Assembly: GCF_000012385.1 (NCBI RefSeq) | Contig: NC_007940.1 | Location: forward strand, 1,178,001-1,242,000 | DNA length: 64,000 bases | Direction of reading: 5' to 3' | Source: Rickettsia bellii RML369-C | GTDB taxonomy: Bacteria > Pseudomonadota > Alphaproteobacteria > Rickettsiales > Rickettsiaceae | Shown here: positions 38,826 to 49,554 of the stretch, piece by piece | Numbering within the stretch: position 1 is the stretch's first letter | How the letters are laid out: every line of letters begins with the position of its first letter | The notes under the pieces: generated by a model | Databases searched by the model: none | Seen by the model: only the letters and a program-made list of their open reading frames with translations | What the model was told of the DNA's origin: nothing | Translations under genes and position numbers: made by a program

Positions 38826-40154
38826 GTGAAACATACTATTATTAAGATAGTTTCTTGTATTATAGCATTTTTGATTTTTCTTATTTTTAATATTTCAGTT
38901 TATTATTGTTTAATATATTATCAAAAAAAAGAATATAAGGGATTACTCAAAGCTTATGCGAGTAGTATATCAAGCTTACTTACACAAGATCTAGAAAATG
39001 CTCTTAATAGCTCCATACCAAATAAAGAATTCTTCTTATTTAAAGGTTTTGAAGTTATTCCTAAATCTAAAACTACTGTGAATTTAATCACAGTAAGTGC
39101 CAATTCTATAAGAGTAAGAAATAAAAAAGAAGAATACATATTTAATTTACACAACTTAAAAGAAATCATAAATAAAATATTTCCTCCTTTTATAATTTAT
39201 AAATTAAGCTTAAATAATCATGATATATTTTCCGAAAGAATAAATATAGATCAATATTTAACTGAAAGTAAACTTGTAGAAGCAAATGGTATTTTAAATT
39301 TAAAATTGGGTATTAAGAAAGACTCGCAATTTTATTTAGATGGAGCATATTTATTACGAAGAAATATGTTAATTTATAGTATCAGCTCATTTTTAACTCT
39401 TTCAATATTAGTATCTATATATTTTAAAATATATAATACCATACAGCAGAATTTTAGAATTTTACATCAAGAAATATATGAAGAAACTGAAATAAATACA
39501 GCATTGATAAATAATAATAAAGCCGATTATGACTTAAGAAAGCTCTTTATAAAAAAATTAACAGAAATATATTTAAAACAAGAATTAGGAGATACATACA
39601 ATCCAAATGATTTTCCATTTAAGAATCAACTTTTTCCTATAAACTTAACTGATTTATCCCTTACTAAAATTAATATTGAAAATTTAATCAAGCTATTACA
39701 AGGATATTTCGCTCCTTATTTTGCTAAAATTGGTATTAGAACTACTAACAATATAAAAGAGAGTGAAATTAACTGCTCTCTTGAAGTTTTTTATCAATTA
39801 ATATTTAGCTTGGTATTTAATTTGGTAAAATTTATAGATAGGCAAAGCAATATTCCTCAAATAATTAAGATAGATTTTAACCAAGATAAAATTACTATTA
39901 CTAACGATTGTTTTTCATTAGATGAAAAGAAAATGATTAAATTATCTGATATTATAATAGAAGAATATACAGATCTTTTTATTTTAAATTGCTATAAGAT
40001 ATTTAAATCGTTAAATGAACATAAATTTAAATATAATATCTTCTCGCATGATGGCTCACACTTAATAGAAATAGTGTATCCTCCATTAAATAACTCTAAT
40101 TTAAATACAGGGAAGATATTAGATTTCACTAAATATTTAAACAATAAAAACTAA
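38826..40154 (+). CDS. Membrane protein with degenerate histidine-kinase ATPase domain
   Basis: 442 residues from a GTG start (AAAGGT 8 bp upstream). Membrane segments at about 8-30 and 180-200 enclose a periplasmic region of 150 residues. The cytoplasmic part lacks an H-box histidine. Its C-terminal third follows the order of a GHKL ATPase: an N-box-like EVFYQLIFSLVFNLVKFID, a G1-like KITITNDCFSLDEKK, and an end resembling LGL..K/GT..I in LFILNCYKIFKSL and GSHLIEIVYP. Key catalytic Asn/Gly residues are altered, so it is likely a pseudokinase. Alternative: an unrelated membrane protein. Confidence 0.5.
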   Translation: MKHTIIKIVSCIIAFLIFLIFNISVYYCLIYYQKKEYKGLLKAYASSISSLLTQDLENALNSSIPNKEFFLFKGFEVIPKSKTTVNLITVSANSIRVRNKKEEYIFNLHNLKEIINKIFPPFIIYKLSLNNHDIFSERINIDQYLTESKLVEANGILNLKLGIKKDSQFYLDGAYLLRRNMLIYSISSFLTLSILVSIYFKIYNTIQQNFRILHQEIYEETEINTALINNNKADYDLRKLFIKKLTEIYLKQELGDTYNPNDFPFKNQLFPINLTDLSLTKINIENLIKLLQGYFAPYFAKIGIRTTNNIKESEINCSLEVFYQLIFSLVFNLVKFIDRQSNIPQIIKIDFNQDKITITNDCFSLDEKKMIKLSDIIIEEYTDLFILNCYKIFKSLNEHKFKYNIFSHDGSHLIEIVYPPLNNSNLNTGKILDFTKYLNNKN

Positions 40155-40157
40155 ATA

Positions 40158-40595
40158 TCATATTGAATATTTTTCTTGGACACGCTGATGTAATATCCAT
40201 TCAATAATTTTATTATCAATAGATTCATCAGGTGTAGGGCGGTAGTAATTAAATACTTCATTTAAGGTTTGAGAAAATTCTGTTTCAGAAACTACTAGAT
40301 TTAATTTTTTTATTGTTTTTATTATCTCAGGCAAGATTTTTTGAAATAAGATATAATCATCTTGACCAAGGTAACCATTAACTTTAATATTAGGATTATA
40401 TAAATCCTTAATTGAAACACCTAAAGTATCAGCTATTGTTTGTAGAATCTCTGCGGAAGGTTTCCTGGATATACCTTTAATAATGTTATAAACACTATTT
40501 TTCTTTAGCTCTGCCTTTCTCTCAAGTTCTGTAATTTGAATATTACGTTCCTTTATGAATTTATATAAATTCTTTTGCAATACTGTATCTGACAT
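40158..40595 (-). CDS. XRE-family transcriptional regulator
   Basis: 145 residues from the ATG at 40595 (MSDTVLQ). The helix-turn-helix covers roughly 8-62: NLYKFIKERNIQITELERKAELKKNSVYNIIKGISRKPSAEILQTIADTLGVSIKDL. The C-terminal 80 residues have no known domain and could bind a ligand or dimerise. It converges on the kinase-like gene with 3 bp between the stops. Dyads upstream at 40637-40670 and 40704-40721 are possible operators. Confidence 0.85.
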   Translation of the reverse strand: MSDTVLQKNLYKFIKERNIQITELERKAELKKNSVYNIIKGISRKPSAEILQTIADTLGVSIKDLYNPNIKVNGYLGQDDYILFQKILPEIIKTIKKLNLVVSETEFSQTLNEVFNYYRPTPDESIDNKIIEWILHQRVQEKYSI

Positions 40596-40703
40596 GAGTT
40601 TCAAATTATAGTTGTATTTTTATAACAAATTAAAACTTTCTTTGTAAAAATTAAAACTAAAGAAATATTATAGTTGATATTTTATTTTAAAAGTGGTTAT
40701 TAT

Positions 40704-40721
40704 AATTACATGTATGTAATT
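40704..40721. promoter_or_regulatory. Possible operator dyad upstream of the XRE gene
   Basis: AATTACAT, 2 bp, ATGTAATT: an 8-bp-arm inverted repeat about 110 bp before the XRE start. A second dyad, TTTCTTT...AAAGAAA, lies nearer the gene at about 40637-40665. The 530-bp gap 40605-41134 is otherwise plain AT-rich sequence with a further hairpin ATACCTA/TAGGTAT near 40959-40981. Confidence 0.3.
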
Positions 40722-41134
40722 GAGAAACATTATTGCTAAACTATAATCAATTTAGATAAGTTTTAAACTAGCTATAAATTTAATAAGTAAAAGCTAGTAA
40801 CAATTTACCATATAAGTCCATATAAATTGACTATAAAACTAACAATACTATCCAGTTGAATACAAATGTAATATAAAAACATTAAATTCATTATTTTAAC
40901 TAAAATAATGTTGTTAGAACATATCATATGTCTTTGAAAAAAGGCAAGAAGATAATCATACCTAAATATACTCTAGGTATAAATATATTGCATTTTGTTA
41001 CGAGAATATAGAAAAACAGAATATCTATACATCAAAATTCATCTCAACTTAATTACTTACTATTTTTTTATGCCTTAGTAATTTAAGCTCTTACTTTAAA
41101 GGCACCAAATATAGACAATAAGGAGAATATTTTT

Positions 41135-41341
41135 GTGAATTTTATAAGAAAAAATTTTCTTGGGGTTGGAAAAAATATAGACATAAATTTAAAAAATATT
41201 TTTAGACAAGTAAATGAAACAACCGAAATATTTAATACATTTCTTATAGATAAAAATTTTACTGATGAGTGGGATGATGAAGATGATTTTGATGATGGTG
41301 TATGGATAGAAGTTCCATTAATAGAATCAAAAGAAATCTAA
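41135..41341 (+). CDS. Small acidic protein of unknown function
   Basis: 68 residues from a GTG with a good AAGGAGA ribosome site 8 bp upstream. Basic N-terminus (MNFIRKNFLGVGKN), then a strongly acidic stretch DEWDDEDDFDDG. No signal peptide or membrane span. I do not recognise it. The ribosome site and clean frame support translation; the family is unknown. Confidence 0.5.
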   Translation: MNFIRKNFLGVGKNIDINLKNIFRQVNETTEIFNTFLIDKNFTDEWDDEDDFDDGVWIEVPLIESKEI

Positions 41342-41479
41342 ATCAATATATACTTTTGAAGTATCTGCGTTATATTATCATGTCACTAGTTAATTTAATT
41401 TTTAAAGTAAATTTTTGAAAATTCCTTATGCGTTAATGATAATTTATAATATAATTTAGTTAAACTATATTATTTAATT

Positions 41480-43042
41480 ATGTCAAACGATAATTCTCAA
41501 GCTACCCCTCCTCTTTCTAAGCAACAATTATTTGCTTTTTTTGGTATGGTTGTCGGTATGTTTATGTCAGTGCTTGATATCCAAATTGTTGCGAGTTCAC
41601 TATCCGTAATAGCAGCAGGACTTGCGGCTTCAAGTGATTAACTTTCGTGGGTTCAAACATCTTATTTAATAGCTGAGGTTATCATAATTCCGATTACGGG
41701 ATTTTTAGCAAGATTACTTTCCACTAGGATTTCTTACTTTATTGCAGCTCTTGGCTTTACGATTATGAGCGTATTATGCTCACTTGCAACGAACATTGAG
41801 TCAATGATCATCTTTAGAGCATTACAAGGATTTTTTGGTGGTGCTATGATACCAACAGTTTTTAGCACTGTTTTTATAATTTTTCCACCATCACAACGCC
41901 CTAAAATTACTATATTAATTGGGCTTGTTGTAACTGTTGCACCAACTTTAGGTCCAACGCTTGGGGGATATATTACAGAAATTTTATCATGGCATTTTAT
42001 GTTTTTGCTAAATGTTATACCTGGTATTTTTGTATGTAGCGTAGTTTTTTTATATGGGCATTTTGATAAACCAAATTACAACTTGCTGAAAAATTTTGAT
42101 TTCCTTGGTATAGCAATTATGGCTTTGACTCTTGGTTTACTACAATATGTTTTAGAAGAAGGTAATAAAAAAGGCTGGCTTGAGGATAATGTAATATTAT
42201 TTTTAAGTATTGCGGTAGCTTTAGGATTTATTTTACTAATAATCAGAGAACTAACTTTTATAAACCCGATTTTAGATTTAAAAACATTTCTCCATAAAGA
42301 TTTTACGTTTGGCTGTCTCTATTCTTTTGTTATGGGTATAGGATTATATGGAGCAGTATATATATTACCATTATTCTTATTTACCATAGCAGGTTATGAT
42401 ACTCTGCAAATCGGTGCTACTATGATGGTAACGGGAATAGCACAATTTTTATCAGCACCACTAGCTGGAAGAATGCTAGGAGCAGGCGTAGATTTACGGC
42501 TAATGCTGATTATAGGGCTTGGAGGCTTTGCACTTGGATGTCATTTAAATAGCTTTCTAACACCTGATTCTAAATTTGCCGAATTTGTACTACCACAATT
42601 CGTTAGAGGACTTTCTTTAATGTTTTGCTTTATACCAACTAATAATATTGCTCTTGGCAATATGCCAAGGGAAAAAGTAGGCAATGCGAGCGGTCTTTAT
42701 AACCTCACTCGTAACCTTGGAGGAGCGGTAGGACTAGCAGTAATTAGTACTATACTAACTAATGATACTAAAATTTTTATGCAATATCTATCAGAAAACA
42801 TCCCCTCCACTTCTATAATGGCAATGGAGCAATTAGATTCATACACCGCATTATTAAGCGGAAAAGTATTTAATCCCGAAAAAGCCTCATATTTATTATT
42901 GGCTAATAAAATAAATACGGATGCATTTGTAATTGCAATAAATAATATATTTAATATGATAGCGTTATTATTTATACTTATAATGCTGCTAATCCCTTTT
43001 ACTTCAAATATCAAGCTATCAGGAAACACCAATGCCCACTAA
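41480..43042 (+). pseudogene. EmrB-type MFS drug exporter with an in-frame stop
   Basis: DHA2-family (14-helix) major facilitator. The frame begins at the ATG at 41480 and is broken only by TAA at 41639-41641, in a context reading SSD-stop-LSWVQTSYLIAEV, where the family normally has Glu (GAA to TAA). After it 466 codons continue intact, including GGAMIPTVFSTVFIIFPPSQRP and the antiporter motif C region TLGPTLGGYITE. A downstream ATG at 41765 would drop three helices, so the product is probably inactive. mnhE overlaps its end by 11 bp. Confidence 0.8.
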
Positions 43043-43346
43043 AATTTCAATTATATTATATTTTCCTTGGTTATTTTGGGAAATATGCAAGTCAGCTTTT
43101 TCAGTTATTAAAATAATTTGGCAAAGAAATATAGTTGTAGAACCAGTTTTTGAATGGGTTGATGCAGAAGGATTAAAAGATATCGGTGAAATAATATATG
43201 GTAACTCAATTACTTTAACTCCTGGTACAGTAACATTAGACATAAATAACAATATGTTATTAGTGCATGCACTCAATAAATCATCGATTGATGATTTACA
43301 CAATGGTAAAATGATTAAAAAAATTAAAAGAATTTTGAGGATATGA
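43032..43346 (+). CDS. mnhE: MnhE/MrpE-type cation antiporter subunit E
   Basis: 104-residue subunit E of the multisubunit Mrp Na+/H+ antiporter family. The diagnostic block is [15 protein letters not shown] followed by LLVHALN and a [10 protein letters not shown] end; an N-terminal hydrophobic region anchors it. It overlaps the MFS gene before it and pyrH after it (4 bp). Other Mrp subunits are not in this window, so whether a full complex exists elsewhere cannot be judged here. Confidence 0.85.
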   Translation: MPTKISIILYFPWLFWEICKSAFSVIKIIWQRNIVVEPVFEWVDAEGLKDIGEIIYGNSITLTPGTVTLDINNNMLLVHALNKSSIDDLHNGKMIKKIKRILRI

Positions 43347-44062
43347 CATCAAATTTAAAATATAAACGGGTTTTGTTGAAAGTTTCAGGTGAAGCTTTAA
43401 TGGGTGATAAGCAATTCGGTCACGACTATGACACAATAAAAAAGATTGCTGGGGATATTAAAGAACTTATTGATTCAGGTGTAGAAGTTGCCATCGTAGT
43501 TGGCGGCGGAAATATTTATCGCGGGATTAATGCAGCATTAGTCGGTATGGATCGAGCATCAGCCGATTATATAGGTATGCTCGCAACTGTTATTAATGCT
43601 TTAACACTGCAAAATGTTATGGAAAGCCTAAACATCTACACAAGAGTTCTATCGGCTATTCCAATGATGAGCGTATGCGAGCCATATATTCGTCGCAGAG
43701 CTAAAAGACACATGGAAAAAGGTCGAGTAGTAATTTTTGCTGGTGGCACTGGTAATCCGTTTTGTACAACCGATAGTGCAGCAGTACTACGTGCAATAGA
43801 AATGAATTGCGATGTTTTGCTAAAAGCAACGCAAGTTGATGGTGTATATGATTCTGATCCGAAAAAAAATCCGAATGCTAAAAAATATTTCACTATTAAC
43901 TATAAAGATGTTATAACTAACAACCTGCAAGTTATGGACTTGGCAACTATAGCAATTGCAAGAGAAAATAAGCTGCCTATAAGGGTATTTTCAATAAAAG
44001 AACAAGGTAATATTGCTAAAGTAGTTCAAGATCAAGGAGAATATACTACAATCGAAGAGTAG
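43343..44062 (+). CDS. pyrH: UMP kinase
   Basis: Hexameric kinase converting UMP to UDP. 239 residues with KVSGEALMG at the start, [11 protein letters not shown] at the phosphate loop, and [30 protein letters not shown]. The start overlaps the mnhE stop (ATGA). frr follows after a class B repeat, the common pyrH-frr order. Confidence 0.97.
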   Translation: MTSNLKYKRVLLKVSGEALMGDKQFGHDYDTIKKIAGDIKELIDSGVEVAIVVGGGNIYRGINAALVGMDRASADYIGMLATVINALTLQNVMESLNIYTRVLSAIPMMSVCEPYIRRRAKRHMEKGRVVIFAGGTGNPFCTTDSAAVLRAIEMNCDVLLKATQVDGVYDSDPKKNPNAKKYFTINYKDVITNNLQVMDLATIAIARENKLPIRVFSIKEQGNIAKVVQDQGEYTTIEE

Positions 44063-44091
44063 TATATTGCTCGTAAGAATTAACTGGAAAA

Positions 44092-44181
44092 CGTCATTGC
44101 GAGGAGCGAAGCGATGCGGCAATCTTATCAAGCATCCTGAGATTGCCTCTGCCCTCTGCTATGCATATCCTCGCAATGACG
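44092..44181. repeat. Dispersed repeat, class B
   Basis: 90 bp, CGTCATTGCGAGGAGCGAAGC...GCATATCCTCGCAATGACG, with inner arms CAATCTT/GAGATTG. Sits between pyrH and frr. Confidence 0.85.
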
Positions 44182-44222
44182 ATAATACCACAACTTATAC
44201 AATAACATATGGATGAAAAATT

Positions 44223-44783
44223 ATGGATAAAGTAACTCTTAAGAAAAATTTACAAGAAAAGATGGATAAAGCTTTAAAGGTTCTAGATCATGAGCTTAAA
44301 GGACTTCGTACTGGTAGAGCTTCAGTTAATTTACTCGATAGCGTAACTGTAGAAGCTTATGGTGATAGAATGCCACTCTCACAAGTTGCGTCTCTAACAA
44401 CTCCAGATGCACGAACAATTAATGTGCAGGTCTGGGACAAATCGATGGTGTCGTCAGTAGAAAAAGCAATTACAGTAGCAAATCTTGGTTTAACTCCATC
44501 CTCAGATGGGCAATTAATCAGGCTACCTATACCAGCTTTAACGGAAGAAAGACGTAAAGAGCTTGCAAAACTTGCTCATAAATATGGCGAAGATACTAAA
44601 ATTTCATTACGTAATATTAGAAGAGACGGAAATGAAGAACTCAAAAAAATGGAAAAGGATAATATTATAGCAAAAGATGAACATCATAGTTTAGCAGAAC
44701 AGGTACAAAAACTAACTGATGAATATAGTAGCAAAGTTGATTCGGCGATAAAGCAGAAAGAGCAAGAAATAATGACTGTGTAA
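44223..44783 (+). CDS. frr: Ribosome recycling factor
   Basis: Releases ribosomes after termination, with EF-G. 186 residues, complete: [37 protein letters not shown] and the terminal helix bundle with [18 protein letters not shown]. Single gene followed by a class C repeat. Confidence 0.97.
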   Translation: MDKVTLKKNLQEKMDKALKVLDHELKGLRTGRASVNLLDSVTVEAYGDRMPLSQVASLTTPDARTINVQVWDKSMVSSVEKAITVANLGLTPSSDGQLIRLPIPALTEERRKELAKLAHKYGEDTKISLRNIRRDGNEELKKMEKDNIIAKDEHHSLAEQVQKLTDEYSSKVDSAIKQKEQEIMTV

Positions 44784-44784
44784 T

Positions 44785-44914
44785 AGTATACTCGATGAAC
44801 TTCAAAAATTGGCTACGTCGTTCTATAAGTACTTCGGTACTCACGTATTAAGTATACGCTCCGTTCCTCGTCTTATAACTCCTTGCTCTTTTTGAAGTTG
44901 ATCTTCGTCTACTC
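44785..44914. repeat. Dispersed repeat, class C
   Basis: GTATACTCGATGAACTTCAAAAATTGGC to CTCTTTTTGAAGTTGATCTTCGTCTAC; the best-preserved copy, with GTATTAAGTATACGCTCCGTTCCTCG inside. Lies between frr and gatC. Confidence 0.85.
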
Positions 44915-44994
44915 ATGCTTTACATTACAATTGTATGGAAATAATGTAATTATTTAAGACAATTAGAGACTAAAATATAAAAACAAAATAAATT

Positions 44995-45297
44995 ATGATT
45001 ACAAAAGAAGAAGTAAAAAAAATAGCAAAGCTTGCAAGGCTTAAATTTGAGGAAGATAAGGTAGAGGAATTCTCTAGCAGGCTTAGCTCTATAATGGATA
45101 TGATCGATATTCTAAATGAAATAGATTGCACCGATGTTAAGCCTTTAACTTCTGTTTGTGACATGCAAGCAAGAATGCGACCTGATGAAGTTACAAGCAA
45201 AGACCATTCAAATGAATTATTTGATAATGTTCAGGGTGCTAGCCAGCAGCTTGCTAAAGAAGTGAAATATTTTATTACTCCAAAGGTTGTTGAATAA
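44995..45297 (+). CDS. gatC: Glu-tRNA(Gln) amidotransferase subunit C
   Basis: Small subunit of GatCAB, which converts Glu-tRNA(Gln) and often Asp-tRNA(Asn) to the amide forms; it stabilises GatA. 100 residues with [20 protein letters not shown] and [21 protein letters not shown]. gatA begins 1 bp after its stop. Confidence 0.95.
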   Translation: MITKEEVKKIAKLARLKFEEDKVEEFSSRLSSIMDMIDILNEIDCTDVKPLTSVCDMQARMRPDEVTSKDHSNELFDNVQGASQQLAKEVKYFITPKVVE

Positions 45298-45298
45298 T

Positions 45299-46780
45299 AT
45301 GACGGAATTAAATAAGTTAAGTGTAGCAGATAGCCTAAAAGGCTTAAAAAATAAGGAATTTACCAGTAAAGAATTAGTTAATGCACATATTAAGCAAATA
45401 GAAAAACATAAAAACCTAAATGCTTATGTTACTGAGACTTTTGATCTAGCTTTAAAACAAGCAGAAGAGGCTGATCAAAGTTATGCCAAAAATCACTCAA
45501 GAACTCTTGAGGGTATACCTTTCGCTGCTAAAGATCTTTTTTGTACAAAAGGCATTAGAACAACTGCTTGTTCTAATATATTAAGAGAGTTTATTCCTAA
45601 TTACGAGTCAGGTGTTACGCAGAATATTTTTAATAAAGGCGGCGTAATGCTTGGCAAAACCAATATGGACGAGTTCGCTATGGGATCGGCAAATATTACT
45701 AGCTGTTTCGGTAATGTAATTAGCCCATGGAAAGCTTTAGATGATGGTGCTGATCTAGTGCCTGGCGGTTCCTCAGGCGGATCAGCTGCGGCAGTAAGCG
45801 GCTTTATGGCTACCGCTGCCCTTGGTAGTGATACAGGCGGTTCGGTGCGTCAGCCGGCAAGCTTTACCGGTTTAGTTGGGTTCAAGCCTACATATGGACG
45901 CTGCTCAAGATATGGTATGGTATCGTTTGCAAGCTCTCTTGATCAAGCTGGTATATTTACTAGAAGCGTTTTAGACAGCAGTATTATGCTCGAAGCAATG
46001 ATAGGTTTTGATGAAAGAGATTCTACTTCTATTAAAATGGAAGTACCGCAATTACAACCTGCTATCGGAAGTTCTATAAAAGGCATGAAAATAGGCGTAC
46101 CTCTAAGTCTTGGAGAGGGCGGGATTATCGAGCCTGATATTATGAAGATGTGGCACTCTACTATAGAGCTGCTTAAAGATGCCGGTGCTGAAATAATCGA
46201 TATTTCTCTGCCGCATACTAAATATGGCGTTGCTGTTTATTATGTTATAGCACCTGCTGAAGCCTCTTCAAACTTATCTAGATATGACGGCGTAAGATAC
46301 GGGCTTAGAGTAGAGAAAGAAAATATGAGCCTAGATGAGATGTATGAAATAACAAGATCTTCCGGTTTTGGTGATGAAGTAAAACGCCGTATTATGATCG
46401 GGACATATGTACTTTCTTCTAGCTTTATGGATGCATATTATTTAAAAGCACAAAAAGTGCGTAGGCTTGTTGCTGATGATTTTAATAATGCTTTTGCAAA
46501 AGTAGATGCTATTTTATTACCATCTGCTCCAACAGAAGCATTTAGAATCGGTGAAAAACAAAATGATCCAACTATTACGTATTTAAACGATTTATTTACC
46601 ATTCCTGCAAGTTTAGCAGGGCTGCCTTGTGTTTCAGTGCCGGCAGGCTTGTCAAATAGAGGGCTACCGCTTGGTATGCAAGTTATAGGTAAGCAATTAG
46701 ACGAATATAATGTTTTAAGAGTAGCATCTGCTATAGAGGCAGGTGTTAAACATATTAAATTTGAGCCGGTAGGGTTTTAG
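45299..46780 (+). CDS. gatA: Glu-tRNA(Gln) amidotransferase subunit A
   Basis: Amidase subunit that frees ammonia from glutamine. 493 residues from the ATG at 45299 (MTELNKL); the frame also opens 4 codons earlier inside gatC. The Ser-cisSer-Lys triad is in [21 protein letters not shown] and [13 protein letters not shown]. gatB follows after 2 bp. Confidence 0.97.
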   Translation: MTELNKLSVADSLKGLKNKEFTSKELVNAHIKQIEKHKNLNAYVTETFDLALKQAEEADQSYAKNHSRTLEGIPFAAKDLFCTKGIRTTACSNILREFIPNYESGVTQNIFNKGGVMLGKTNMDEFAMGSANITSCFGNVISPWKALDDGADLVPGGSSGGSAAAVSGFMATAALGSDTGGSVRQPASFTGLVGFKPTYGRCSRYGMVSFASSLDQAGIFTRSVLDSSIMLEAMIGFDERDSTSIKMEVPQLQPAIGSSIKGMKIGVPLSLGEGGIIEPDIMKMWHSTIELLKDAGAEIIDISLPHTKYGVAVYYVIAPAEASSNLSRYDGVRYGLRVEKENMSLDEMYEITRSSGFGDEVKRRIMIGTYVLSSSFMDAYYLKAQKVRRLVADDFNNAFAKVDAILLPSAPTEAFRIGEKQNDPTITYLNDLFTIPASLAGLPCVSVPAGLSNRGLPLGMQVIGKQLDEYNVLRVASAIEAGVKHIKFEPVGF

Positions 46781-46782
46781 TT

Positions 46783-48234
46783 ATGGCATATATTGAAAGT
46801 AATAGCGGAAAATGGGAATATGTGATTGGGCTTGAAATACACGCTCAAATTTCCTCAAAATCTAAACTTTTTTCAGGCAGCGGTACAACATTTGCAGCAA
46901 GCCCAAATTCACAAGTATCCTATGTTGATGCGGCAATGCCTGGTATGTTACCAGTGCTTAATGAGTATTGTGTTCATCAAGCGATTAAAACAGGTCTTGG
47001 ACTTAAGGCAAAGGTAAATAAATATTCGGTATTTGACCGTAAGAATTATTTTTATGCCGATCTGCCCCAAGGTTACCAAATCTCTCAGTTTTATTATCCG
47101 ATAGTGCAGGATGGTACTATGGAAATACCAACAAGTACTGGTGAGCTGAAAACTATCCGTATTAATCGCCTGCATTTAGAGCAGGATGCTGGTAAGTCTA
47201 TGCATGATCAATCACCACATTATAGTTTTATCGATTTAAACCGTGCAGGTATTGGACTTATGGAAATCGTAACCGAGCCTGATATATCCTCTCCGGATGA
47301 GGCAGCAGAATTTGTTAAGAAGCTCAGAAGCTTACTTCGTTATGTTGGTAGCTGTGATGGGGATATGGAAAAAGGTTCTATGCGTTGTGATGCTAACGTA
47401 TCAGTAAGACGCAAGGGGGAGCCGCTTGGGACGAGATGCGAGATTAAGAATATTAACTCGATTCGTAATATTGTCCGAGCTATAGAGTTTGAAGCTAAAA
47501 GGCAAGTAGATTTGATTGAAAATGGTGAATCTGTAATTCAAGAAACACGTTTATTTAATGCTGATAGCGGTGAGACAAGAACTATGCGTTCGAAAGAAGA
47601 AGCAGCTGATTATCGCTATTTCCCTGATCCTGATTTATTGCCGGTTATTCTTTCTGATGAATTAATAAATGAATTAAAAGCAAGCTTGCCTGAGCTACCG
47701 GATCAGAAAATAGATAAATATATAACCAAATTCGGTTTAAGCAAATATGATGCTGAAGTAATCGTAGCTGATGAGTCGGCTGCTAAATATTTTGAAGAAG
47801 CAGCAAATGAATGTGATCCTAAATTACTAGCTAATTGGTTAATTAATGAATTATTTGGGCAGCTTAATAAAGCCTCAGCCGAAATAAGCGAGTGTAAAAT
47901 TACGCCTAACGATTTTGCAAAATTAATCAAATTGATAGAAGATAATACCATATCCGGTAAAATTGCTAAGACTGTTTTCGAAATTATGTTTGAAACCGGT
48001 AAAGCAGCTGATAAAATTGTAGAAGAACAAGGCTTAGTACAAGTTTCAGACTCTAATGTGCTAAATACTGTAATTGATGAAGTAATCAGAGAAAACCCTG
48101 ATTCGGTTGAAGGATATAAAGGCGGTAAGGATAAATTATTCGGCTTTTTTGTTGGTCAAGTGATGAAAAAAACCGGTGGTAAGGCAAACCCTGGGCTTGT
48201 GAATCAGCTTTTAAAGGAGAAGCTTGGTTCATAG
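46783..48234 (+). CDS. gatB: Glu-tRNA(Gln) amidotransferase subunit B
   Basis: tRNA-binding kinase/transamidase subunit of GatCAB. 483 residues with [10 protein letters not shown] at the start, [31 protein letters not shown] and the C-terminal YqeY-like tail domain ending [17 protein letters not shown]. Last gene of the gatCAB operon; a class A palindrome follows 9 bp later and may end transcription. Confidence 0.97.
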   Translation: MAYIESNSGKWEYVIGLEIHAQISSKSKLFSGSGTTFAASPNSQVSYVDAAMPGMLPVLNEYCVHQAIKTGLGLKAKVNKYSVFDRKNYFYADLPQGYQISQFYYPIVQDGTMEIPTSTGELKTIRINRLHLEQDAGKSMHDQSPHYSFIDLNRAGIGLMEIVTEPDISSPDEAAEFVKKLRSLLRYVGSCDGDMEKGSMRCDANVSVRRKGEPLGTRCEIKNINSIRNIVRAIEFEAKRQVDLIENGESVIQETRLFNADSGETRTMRSKEEAADYRYFPDPDLLPVILSDELINELKASLPELPDQKIDKYITKFGLSKYDAEVIVADESAAKYFEEAANECDPKLLANWLINELFGQLNKASAEISECKITPNDFAKLIKLIEDNTISGKIAKTVFEIMFETGKAADKIVEEQGLVQVSDSNVLNTVIDEVIRENPDSVEGYKGGKDKLFGFFVGQVMKKTGGKANPGLVNQLLKEKLGS

Positions 48235-48243
48235 TTATCCTTT

Positions 48244-48322
48244 GTCATCCTAGCTAACTTGATCGCGGGATCTCAGTATACAGTCTGGAACACAAGATCC
48301 CGCGATCAAGTTGCGGGATGAC
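48244..48322. repeat. Palindromic dispersed repeat, class A
   Basis: 79 bp: GTCATCCTAGCTAACTTGATCGCGGGATC, short spacer, GATCCCGCGATCAAGTTGCGGGATGAC. It could act as a terminator for gatCAB. Confidence 0.85.
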
Positions 48323-48361
48323 ATACAATAAAAACTATTCAAATTTAAAATATTACTTTTT

Positions 48362-49087
48362 ATGAAGTTTCTTAAAGTACTTTTATTATCTTTATTATTA
48401 ATTTCTTGTGAAAAAAAAGAGCAAGAAGCAACTTTAATCGTTGGAACTTCAGCAGACAATCCACCCTATGAATTTATTCAAAATGGTGAAATTGTTGGGA
48501 TTGATATAGATATTATCAACGCAATAGGCGAGCGTTTAAATAAAAGAGTCATCATAAAAAACTTTGACTTTAATGGCTTACTTGCAGCTTTGGTAAGCGA
48601 AAATATCGATATTGCAGTTGCAGAACTTTCAGTAACACCAGAACGTGCGGAATATATTAGTTTTTCCGATAATTATGCTACAGCAAAATTTGCTGTATTA
48701 TACAGGTTAGAGGACAATGTACAAAGTATTGGTGATTTAGATAACAAAATAATCGGTGTGCAATTAGGTAGTGTATTAGAAAAAAAAGCTGAAGAGCTTT
48801 CTAAAACAATGAATATTAAAGTTCATTCCTTAGCAAATAGTTTAATGTTAGTTGAAGAATTAAAAGCTAAAGTCGTAGATGTTATTATTTCTGAAGAGTT
48901 TCAAAATAAAAAGTTACAAGAAGCAAATCCGAATTTAGCAAGCTATACTTTAGAGGAATTTTCTTCAGAATTTGCTTTAGGCTTGTCTAAAAATTCAGGA
49001 TTAATTAAAGAAATTAATGAAGCAATAGATTCATTGAAAAAAGATGGTACTATCAATAAAATTATGAAGAAATGGCTGGGACAGTAA
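48362..49087 (+). CDS. Family 3 solute-binding lipoprotein (amino acid uptake)
   Basis: Periplasmic binding protein of a polar amino acid ABC importer, lipid-anchored through the lipobox LLISC near residue 16. The SBP_bac_3 pattern is clear: [62 protein letters not shown]. 241 residues. The partner permease and ATPase are not in the window. The next gene overlaps its end by 16 bp. Confidence 0.9.
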   Translation: MKFLKVLLLSLLLISCEKKEQEATLIVGTSADNPPYEFIQNGEIVGIDIDIINAIGERLNKRVIIKNFDFNGLLAALVSENIDIAVAELSVTPERAEYISFSDNYATAKFAVLYRLEDNVQSIGDLDNKIIGVQLGSVLEKKAEELSKTMNIKVHSLANSLMLVEELKAKVVDVIISEEFQNKKLQEANPNLASYTLEEFSSEFALGLSKNSGLIKEINEAIDSLKKDGTINKIMKKWLGQ

Positions 49088-49554
49088 CAGAAAATCAATT
49101 TAAAGATGCTATGAGCTGTTTTCCTGCAGGAGTGACAATCATAACTACTAATTTAAATAATAAGTTTTTTGGCTTTACTGCTAGTTCTTTTACTTCTGTA
49201 TCTTTAAAACCTCCATTAATATTATTTTGTCTCAATAAAAATTCTTTTAGCATAAAAGGTTTTGAAAACAGTAGTAAATTTGCCATTAGTATTTTAGCAG
49301 AAAACCAAATTGATATCTCAGAACATTTTGCTAGGTCGCATACTGATAAATTTACAAGTATTTCTTATGAGCTTGGTTCTGCTACTTCTTGCCCCTTAAT
49401 AAATGGAGCTATTTGTCATATAGAATGCCTAAAACATGCCACCTATGATGGTGGTGATCATGTTATATTTATTGGTAAAGTAATAAATACTGCTATTAAA
49501 AACGACTCAAAACCTTTAATATATCATCATAAATCTTACATAAAATTAATATGA
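49072..49554 (+). CDS. Flavin reductase-like FMN-binding protein
   Basis: 160-residue split-barrel flavoprotein of the flavin reductase domain family (HpaC/RutF-like), probably reducing FMN or FAD with NAD(P)H. Typical motifs: [42 protein letters not shown], and [11 protein letters not shown]. It overlaps the gene before by 16 bp and dapB by 4 bp. Partner oxygenase not evident, so physiological role unknown. Confidence 0.85.

Noticed and set aside
41765-43042. Shorter exporter starting at the internal ATG
   Set aside because: It would lack about three membrane helices of a 14-helix family; the upstream part is in the same frame and clearly part of the gene.
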